Below are positions 25,010 through 29,598 of a stretch of DNA of 29,598 nt, in pieces. A program made the translations under genes and the position numbers. The notes below the pieces were generated by a model. It made no database searches and had not been told where the DNA came from. It was given only the letters and a program-made list of their open reading frames with translations. Numbering within the stretch: position 1 is the first letter of the stretch; each line of letters begins with the position of its first letter. The DNA is from JBHHZM01 sp046758065. GTDB lineage: Bacteria > Pseudomonadota > Alphaproteobacteria > JAAXGF01. The stretch is taken from contig JBHHZM010000026.1 of NCBI GenBank assembly GCA_046758065.1, positions 1 through 29,598 on the forward strand. The letters run 5' to 3'.

Positions 25010-26290
25010 TCAGCCGCGGGCCAGCGCCGCCCGCCCGGCGTAGTGCGCCGCCGGTCCCAGTTCCTCTTCGATGCGCATGAGCTGGTTGTATTTGGCGAGC
25101 CGGTCCGAGCGCGACAGGGATCCGGACTTGATCTGGCCGCAGCCGATGGCGACCGCGAGATCGGCGATGGTGGCGTCTTCGGTCTCGCCCGAACGATGCG
25201 AAACGACCGCCGTGAAGCCGGCGCGATACGCCCGCTCCACGGTCTCGAGGGTCTCGGACAACGTACCGATCTGATTGACTTTTATCAGGATCGAGTTGGC
25301 CGCGCCGTGGGCGATCCCGTCGGCGAGACGGGCCGGATTGGTGACAAACAGGTCGTCGCCGACGATCTGGACGCGATCGCCGAGCGCCGCGGTGAGCGCC
25401 GTCCAGCCCTCCCAGTCGTCCTCGGCCATGCCGTCCTCGAGCGAAACGATGGGATAGCGCGCGACGAGGTCTTCGTAGTAAGCGATCATGCCCGCGGAAT
25501 CGAGGCGGCGTTCCTCACCCTTCAGCACATACTCATTGCCATCGAAGAACTCGGTCGCGGCGGGATCGAGCGCCAGCACCACGTCCTCGCCGGGCCGGTA
25601 GCCCGCCGCCTCGATCGCGCCCATGATGGCGCCAAGCGCCTCGTCGGCGCCGGTCAGCGCCGGTGCGAATCCGCCCTCGTCGCCGACCGCGGTGGCGTGT
25701 CCCTGCTCGGCGAGGCCCTTGCGCAGGGCATGGAACACCTCGGCGCCGGCGCGCACCGCCTCGGCAAAACTCGCCGCGCCGACCGGCATGATCATGAACT
25801 CCTGGATGTCAAGCGCGTTATCCGCGTGGGCGCCGCCGTTGATCACGTTCATCATCGGCGTCGGCAGGGTTCGGGCGTGGACGCCGCCGATGTAACGGTA
25901 GAGCGGCAGATCGGCCGACACCGCCGCGGCCTTGGCGGCGGCAAGGCTCACGGCGACGATGGCGTTGGCTCCGAGACGCGCCTTGTTCGGCGTGCCGTCG
26001 AGCGCGATCAGCGCGGCATCGATTGCCTCCTGTTCGCTCGCCTCTCGCCCGGAGAGCGCGTCGAAGATTTCGCCGTTGACGGCATCGACCGCCTTGAGCA
26101 CGCCTTTCCCGCCGTAGCGTGCCTCGTCGCCGTCGCGCAGTTCGATCGCTTCGTGACTGCCGGTCGAGGCTCCCGAAGGCGCGACGGCGCGGCCCGCAAC
26201 CCCGTCTTCAAGAGTCACCTCGGCCTCGACGGTCGGGTTGCCCCGGCTGTCGAGGATCTCGCGCGCGTGAATATCGACGATGGCCGTCAT
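25010..26290 (-). CDS. eno: Enolase
   Basis: Enolase interconverts 2-phosphoglycerate and phosphoenolpyruvate in glycolysis. The 426-residue product carries AREILDSRGNPTVE, SGASTGSHEA, and the catalytic Glu205 (AVGDEGGFAP). Mg ligands are Asp242, Glu285 (SLEDGM) and Asp312 (VGDDLFVTN). The catalytic bases are Lys337 (ILIKVNQIGTLSE) and Lys388 (GQIKSGSLSRSDR). The ATG at 26288-26290 has GGAGAG six bases upstream. It starts 16 bases after the kdsA stop. Its product PEP is one substrate of KdsA. Confidence 0.98.
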   Translation of the reverse strand: MTAIVDIHAREILDSRGNPTVEAEVTLEDGVAGRAVAPSGASTGSHEAIELRDGDEARYGGKGVLKAVDAVNGEIFDALSGREASEQEAIDAALIALDGTPNKARLGANAIVAVSLAAAKAAAVSADLPLYRYIGGVHARTLPTPMMNVINGGAHADNALDIQEFMIMPVGAASFAEAVRAGAEVFHALRKGLAEQGHATAVGDEGGFAPALTGADEALGAIMGAIEAAGYRPGEDVVLALDPAATEFFDGNEYVLKGEERRLDSAGMIAYYEDLVARYPIVSLEDGMAEDDWEGWTALTAALGDRVQIVGDDLFVTNPARLADGIAHGAANSILIKVNQIGTLSETLETVERAYRAGFTAVVSHRSGETEDATIADLAVAIGCGQIKSGSLSRSDRLAKYNQLMRIEEELGPAAHYAGRAALARG

Positions 26291-26306
26291 ACTTGCTCTC
26301 CGCGGA

Positions 26307-27152
26307 TCAGGGCGATGGCGTCTGCGATGCTTTCGTCAGCCGGTCGAGGGCGACGAGATGGGCGAGCAGGCCGGGTATATCGGCGAGCGGCACCATGTTG
26401 GGTCCGTCGCTCGGCGCCCGGTCGGGATCCTGATGGGTTTCCATAAACACCGCGGCGACGCCGACCGCAACCGCGGCGCGCGCCAGCACCGGCACGAACT
26501 CGCGCTGGCCGCCCGATCGTCCGCCGAGACCGCCCGGCTGCTGCACCGAGTGCGTGGCGTCGAACACCACCGGACGGCCGGTGCGCGCCAGAACGGGAAG
26601 TGCCCGCATGTCGGACACCAGCGTGTTGTAGCCGAAACTCGCTCCGCGTTCGCAAAGCAGCACATCGCGGTTGCCCGCCTCTTCCGCCTTGGCGACGACG
26701 TTGGCCATGTCCCAGGGTGCGAGGAACTGGCCCTTCTTGATGTTGAGCGGCCGGCCCGTCTCAGCCGCCGCGACGATCAGATCGGTCTGGCGACAGAGGA
26801 AGGCAGGAATTTGCAGCACGTCGACCGCCTCGGCCACCGGCGCGCACTGCTCGGGCGCGTGTATGTCGGTGAGAACAGGCAGCCCGACACTCCCGCGCAC
26901 CTCGGCGAGAATTTCGAGCCCCGGCCCCATGCCGATGCCGCGCGGGCTCGAAATCGAGGTGCGGTTGGCCTTGTCGAACGAGCTCTTGTAGATGAGGCCG
27001 ACGCCGGCCGTCACGGCGATCTCCCGGAGCGCCGCTGCCGTTTCGAGCGCGTGCGCGCGGCTTTCGATCGCGCACGGCCCGGCGATCACAACCAGCGGCA
27101 GGTCATTGCCCAGCGTGAGATCGGCGACGCGGACGTGGTGCGGTTCGGCCAA
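26307..27152 (-). CDS. kdsA: KDO-8-phosphate synthase
   Basis: KdsA condenses phosphoenolpyruvate with arabinose-5-phosphate to KDO-8-phosphate for lipopolysaccharide. The 281-residue product has VIAGPCAIES, YKSSFDKANRTS, LTDIHAPEQ, PAFLCRQTDL, NIKKGQFLAPWDM, ERGASFGYNTLVSDMR, DATHSVQQPGG and THQDPDRAPSDGPN. Cys27 in AGPCAIES marks the metal-dependent subtype; the metal-independent enzymes have Asn there. The best start is TTG (27150-27152) with GAGG five bases upstream, in a 15-base gap after the pyrG stop. No in-frame ATG lies between that stop and the conserved region. Confidence 0.95.
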   Translation of the reverse strand: MAEPHHVRVADLTLGNDLPLVVIAGPCAIESRAHALETAAALREIAVTAGVGLIYKSSFDKANRTSISSPRGIGMGPGLEILAEVRGSVGLPVLTDIHAPEQCAPVAEAVDVLQIPAFLCRQTDLIVAAAETGRPLNIKKGQFLAPWDMANVVAKAEEAGNRDVLLCERGASFGYNTLVSDMRALPVLARTGRPVVFDATHSVQQPGGLGGRSGGQREFVPVLARAAVAVGVAAVFMETHQDPDRAPSDGPNMVPLADIPGLLAHLVALDRLTKASQTPSP

Positions 27153-27167
27153 TGGCGCCTCGTAGGT

Positions 27168-28796
27168 TCAGACCAGCCGCGACTGTTCGACCGCCGCTCC
27201 GATGAACGAGGCGAACAGCGGGTGTGGCTGGAACGGCTTCGATTTCAGCTCGGGATGGAACTGCACGCCGACGAACCAGGGGTGTTCGGGCAGTTCGATG
27301 ATCTCGGGCAGTTTGCCGTCGGGCGACATCCCCGAGAACACGACGCCCGCCGCCTCGAGCTTCGTCTGATAGTTGACATTGACCTCGTAGCGGTGGCGAT
27401 GGCGCTCGCTGATTCGCGCCGTTTGGTAGATCTCGGCAACGCGGCTGCCCGGGCGGAGATCGCATTCGTAGGCGCCGAGGCGCATGGTGCCGCCCATGTC
27501 GTCGCCCTCGTCGCGCTGCTCGCGCACGTCGCCGCGCATCCACTCGGTCAGCAGCCCGACCACGGGGTGCTCGCATGGCCCGAACTCGGTCGACGAGGCG
27601 CCCGCGAGGCCGGAGAGATTGCGCGCCGCCTCGATCACCGCCATCTGCATGCCGAAGCAGATGCCAAAGTAGGGAATGCCGCGTTCGCGGGCGAAGGTCA
27701 CCGCCGAGACCTTGCCCTTGGCGCCGCGCACGCCGAAGCCGCCGGGCACGAGAATGCCGTTGACTTCCCGCAACATCCGGGCGGCACCTTCGGTCTCGAA
27801 GATCTCGGAATCGATCCATTCGGCCCTGACGCGCACGTTGTTGGCGACGCCGCCGTGCGTCAGCGCTTCGGCGAGCGACTTGTACGCATCGACGAGACCG
27901 GTGTACTTGCCGACCACGGCGATGCTGACTTCGCCCTCGGGCGCACGCAAGCGGCGGACGATCTGCTCCCAGCCCGAAAGCTCGGGCGCAGGGGCGTCGT
28001 GGATGCCGAAACGCCTGAGCACCTGGCTGTCGAAGCCTTCACGGTGATAAGCGATCGGCGCCTCGTAGATGGTGTCGACGTCGAGCGCCGGGATCACCGC
28101 CTCCTCTCGCACGTTACAGAAAAGCGCGATTTTCTTGCGTTCCCCCGGTGGAATTTCGTGTTCCGAGCGGCACAGCAACACGTCGGGCGCGATGCCGATC
28201 CCGCGCAGTTCCTTGACCGAGTGCTGGGTCGGCTTGGTCTTGAGCTCGCCGACCGAGGCGAGATAGGGCAAGAGCGTCACGTGCACGAAACAGACGTGGT
28301 CGCGCGGCAGCTCGTTGCCGAGCTGACGGATCGCCTCGAGGAACGGCAGACCTTCGATATCGCCTACGGTGCCGCCGATCTCGCAGAGCACGAAATCGGT
28401 GTCGTCCGTATCGGCGAGGATGAATTCCTTGATGGCGTCGGTGACGTGGGGAATGACCTGCACCGTGCCGCCGAGGTAGTCGCCGTGCCGTTCGCGGGCG
28501 AGCACCTCGGAAAGGATGCGTCCGCTCGTCACGTTGTCGCTGCGCCGCGCGGGCACCCCGGTGAAGCGCTCATAATGTCCGAGGTCAAGGTCGGTCTCGG
28601 CGCCGTCGTCGGTGACGAACACCTCGCCGTGCTGATAGGGACTCATCGTGCCCGGATCGACGTTGAGGTACGGATCGAGCTTGCGCAGCCGCACCCGAAA
28701 GCCGCGCGACTGCAGCAGTGCGCCCAGCGCTGCCGAGGCAAGACCCTTTCCGAGGGAGGAGACCACACCGCCGGTTATGAAGACGAACCGCGCCAT
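27168..28796 (-). CDS. pyrG: CTP synthase
   Basis: PyrG aminates UTP to CTP using glutamine. The 542-residue product has the synthetase domain with FITGGVVSSLGKG (6-18), the UTP/Mg region CEIGGTVGDIE (138-148) and TKPTQHSVKELRG. The glutaminase domain has the oxyanion region PGGFGVRG and the triad Cys380 (GICFGMQ), His514 and Glu516 (VQFHPE). The ATG at 28794-28796 has AAGGAAAG five bases upstream. Full length matches the family. It sits between secG and kdsA, as in many alphaproteobacteria. Confidence 0.98.
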   Translation of the reverse strand: MARFVFITGGVVSSLGKGLASAALGALLQSRGFRVRLRKLDPYLNVDPGTMSPYQHGEVFVTDDGAETDLDLGHYERFTGVPARRSDNVTSGRILSEVLARERHGDYLGGTVQVIPHVTDAIKEFILADTDDTDFVLCEIGGTVGDIEGLPFLEAIRQLGNELPRDHVCFVHVTLLPYLASVGELKTKPTQHSVKELRGIGIAPDVLLCRSEHEIPPGERKKIALFCNVREEAVIPALDVDTIYEAPIAYHREGFDSQVLRRFGIHDAPAPELSGWEQIVRRLRAPEGEVSIAVVGKYTGLVDAYKSLAEALTHGGVANNVRVRAEWIDSEIFETEGAARMLREVNGILVPGGFGVRGAKGKVSAVTFARERGIPYFGICFGMQMAVIEAARNLSGLAGASSTEFGPCEHPVVGLLTEWMRGDVREQRDEGDDMGGTMRLGAYECDLRPGSRVAEIYQTARISERHRHRYEVNVNYQTKLEAAGVVFSGMSPDGKLPEIIELPEHPWFVGVQFHPELKSKPFQPHPLFASFIGAAVEQSRLV

Positions 28797-28839
28797 GGAC
28801 TTTCCTTATACCACACGGATTGCCGTGCCTGAAGTGAAA

Positions 28840-28861
28840 GAGGCGGCATTGCGGCCGCCTC
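28840..28861 (-). terminator. Hairpin terminator downstream of secG
   Basis: An 8-bp perfect stem, GAGGCGGC and GCCGCCTC, with a 6-base loop is followed on the minus strand by TTTCACTTC. It lies 30 bases past the secG stop and 44 bases before the pyrG start. A short interrupted T-run makes it a moderate Rho-independent terminator that would separate or attenuate secG from pyrG transcription. Confidence 0.6.
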
Positions 28862-28890
28862 CCAGCGAGAACGCCCCCGTTGCTCCACGG

Positions 28891-29205
28891 TCACTGGTCG
28901 ATGGGAACGTTCGGAGCGGCCGGCTCGGCCGGCGCTTCGACCGGTGTCTGGATTTCCTCGACGATCGAGCGCGGCACCCGTTCACGGCTCGCGAGCCAGG
29001 TGAGCCCGAGGCTGGTGCAGATGAAAAGAGCGGCCAGCACCGTCGTCGTGCGCGTGAGAAGATTGGCCGAGGCGCGCCCGGTCATCAGCCCGCCGCCTCC
29101 GCCGCCGCCCATGCCCAAGGCCCCGCCTTCGCTGCGCTGAAGCAGCACCACGCCGACCAGCCCGAGGGCGAGCAGAAGGTGAATAACCAGGAGAACCGTC
29201 GTCAT
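28891..29205 (-). CDS. secG: Preprotein translocase subunit SecG
   Basis: SecG is a small auxiliary membrane subunit of the SecYEG translocon. The 104-residue product has two transmembrane helices (about 3-22 and 52-72). They are separated by the typical loop LLQRSEGGALGMGGGG, then TGRASANLLTRTT. The C-terminal tail is Pro/Ala/Glu-rich, as is common in alphaproteobacteria. The ATG is at 29203-29205. tpiA is a frequent upstream neighbour but is not in the window. Confidence 0.95.
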   Translation of the reverse strand: MTTVLLVIHLLLALGLVGVVLLQRSEGGALGMGGGGGGGLMTGRASANLLTRTTTVLAALFICTSLGLTWLASRERVPRSIVEEIQTPVEAPAEPAAPNVPIDQ

Positions 29206-29403
29206 CGTCGATCGTATAGATGAGGTCTGCCACCGCTTGCGGCAACCGGGCGCAGCCTATAGCACAGCGGCAGTCGCATCGCTAGAGCGAGATGTGATGG
29301 GGTTGGATCAATTCTGTTTCCCGGGCGGCGAGGCGATTCGCCGGGAGGCGCGAAGTGCCGTCTCTATGCATGGACCGCCGCAGAAACCTTCTTCAGCAGC
29401 CTA

Positions 29404-29434
29404 CTGGATTGCCGGATCGAGTCCGGCAATGACA
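29404..29434 (+). repeat. REP-like palindrome 1
   Basis: A perfect 9-bp stem, ATTGCCGGA and TCCGGCAAT, with loop TCGAG (29408-29430) is flanked by CTGG on the left and GACA on the right. This resembles the common alphaproteobacterial intergenic REP type with a GCCGG stem and GACG flank. Confidence 0.75.
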
Positions 29435-29490
29435 TCGAAGGCAATAACAACGACGGGCGCAGCGGGAGAGGGCGAGGCCCGCCCCAGCCC

Positions 29491-29521
29491 CGTCATTCGC
29501 GGGCCTGACCCGCGAATCCAG
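29491..29521 (-). repeat. REP-like palindrome 2, inverted relative to copy 1
   Basis: A perfect 9-bp stem, ATTCGCGGG and CCCGCGAAT, with loop CCTGA (29495-29517) is flanked by CGTC on the left and CCAG on the right. Read on the minus strand the flanks are CTGG and GACG. These match copy 1 in opposite orientation, so the two form a BIME-like inverted pair about 60 bases apart. Confidence 0.75.
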
Positions 29522-29598
29522 AGAGAGGTCGAGGCTGTCCTAGTGTGACGTCCCGGAAATCCGTTGATGAACCTTGCGGCTGATCGGCGCGATTCGAG

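Larger units (their letters stand above)
29206..29598. other. Gene-free right end with REP-type palindromes
   Basis: These 393 bases upstream of secG contain no open reading frame with recognisable protein features. They hold two perfect 9-bp-stem palindromes (29408-29430 and 29495-29517). A segment at about 29282-29310 (ctagagcgagatgtgatg, then gggttggatca) resembles dispersed alphaproteobacterial intergenic repeats from memory. The secG promoter presumably lies near 29206-29290, but no pair of boxes stands out. Confidence 0.7.

Noticed and set aside
29237..29548. 103-codon plus-strand frame at the right end as a small gene
   Set aside because: It runs through both REP palindromes, has no good ribosome site and looks like translated repeat.

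Overview
This window is a high-GC stretch of an alphaproteobacterial chromosome, most likely from a Rhodospirillales-like lineage. The assignment rests on gene content and order: an ispD-ispF fusion gene, dusB(nifR3)-ntrB-ntrC-ntrY-ntrX-trkA followed by hfq-hflX, a pyruvate dehydrogenase E1-beta carrying its own lipoyl domain, a metal-dependent-type KdsA, and secG-pyrG-kdsA-eno-ftsB-pdh-lpd-lipA-ratA. No CRISPR array, insertion sequence, phage gene, tRNA or rRNA gene was seen. Almost every base is explained by core housekeeping genes.

Layout. Position 1-218 holds the 5' part of groES (minus strand), with a near-consensus promoter and a CIRCE operator at about 269-325. From 322 to 13665 everything is on the minus strand. 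In transcription order the genes are dusB, ntrB, ntrC, ntrY, ntrX, trkA, trkH, a D-amino-acid aminotransferase gene, a HAD phosphatase gene, hfq and hflX. From dusB to trkA each stop codon overlaps the next start, so nitrogen regulation and K+ uptake form one coupled block. A CcsA-like membrane protein gene (13791-14591, minus) is divergent from a short plus-strand operon, ispDF-pgpA-cinA (14722-16883).

From 17130 to 29205 all genes are again on the minus strand. In transcription order they are secG, pyrG, kdsA, eno, ftsB, pdhA, pdhB, pdhC, lpd, lipA, a RatA/COQ10-type gene and a GNAT acetyltransferase gene. The pyruvate dehydrogenase complex (E1-alpha, lipoylated E1-beta, E2, E3) sits with its lipoate synthase and with enolase, which makes the phosphoenolpyruvate that KdsA also uses. 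The right-hand end (29206-29598) is gene-free and carries an inverted pair of REP-type palindromes.

I did not find a new system. The features most worth a second look are: two tandem E3-binding domains in the E2 subunit; Phe in place of the conserved transition-state His in the IspF half of IspDF; GEG instead of GDG in the E1-alpha thiamine motif; a 60-base AT-rich patch inside ntrC; loss of the GAFTGA motif in NtrX; a possibly leaderless promoter for the CcsA-like gene; and several non-ATG starts.
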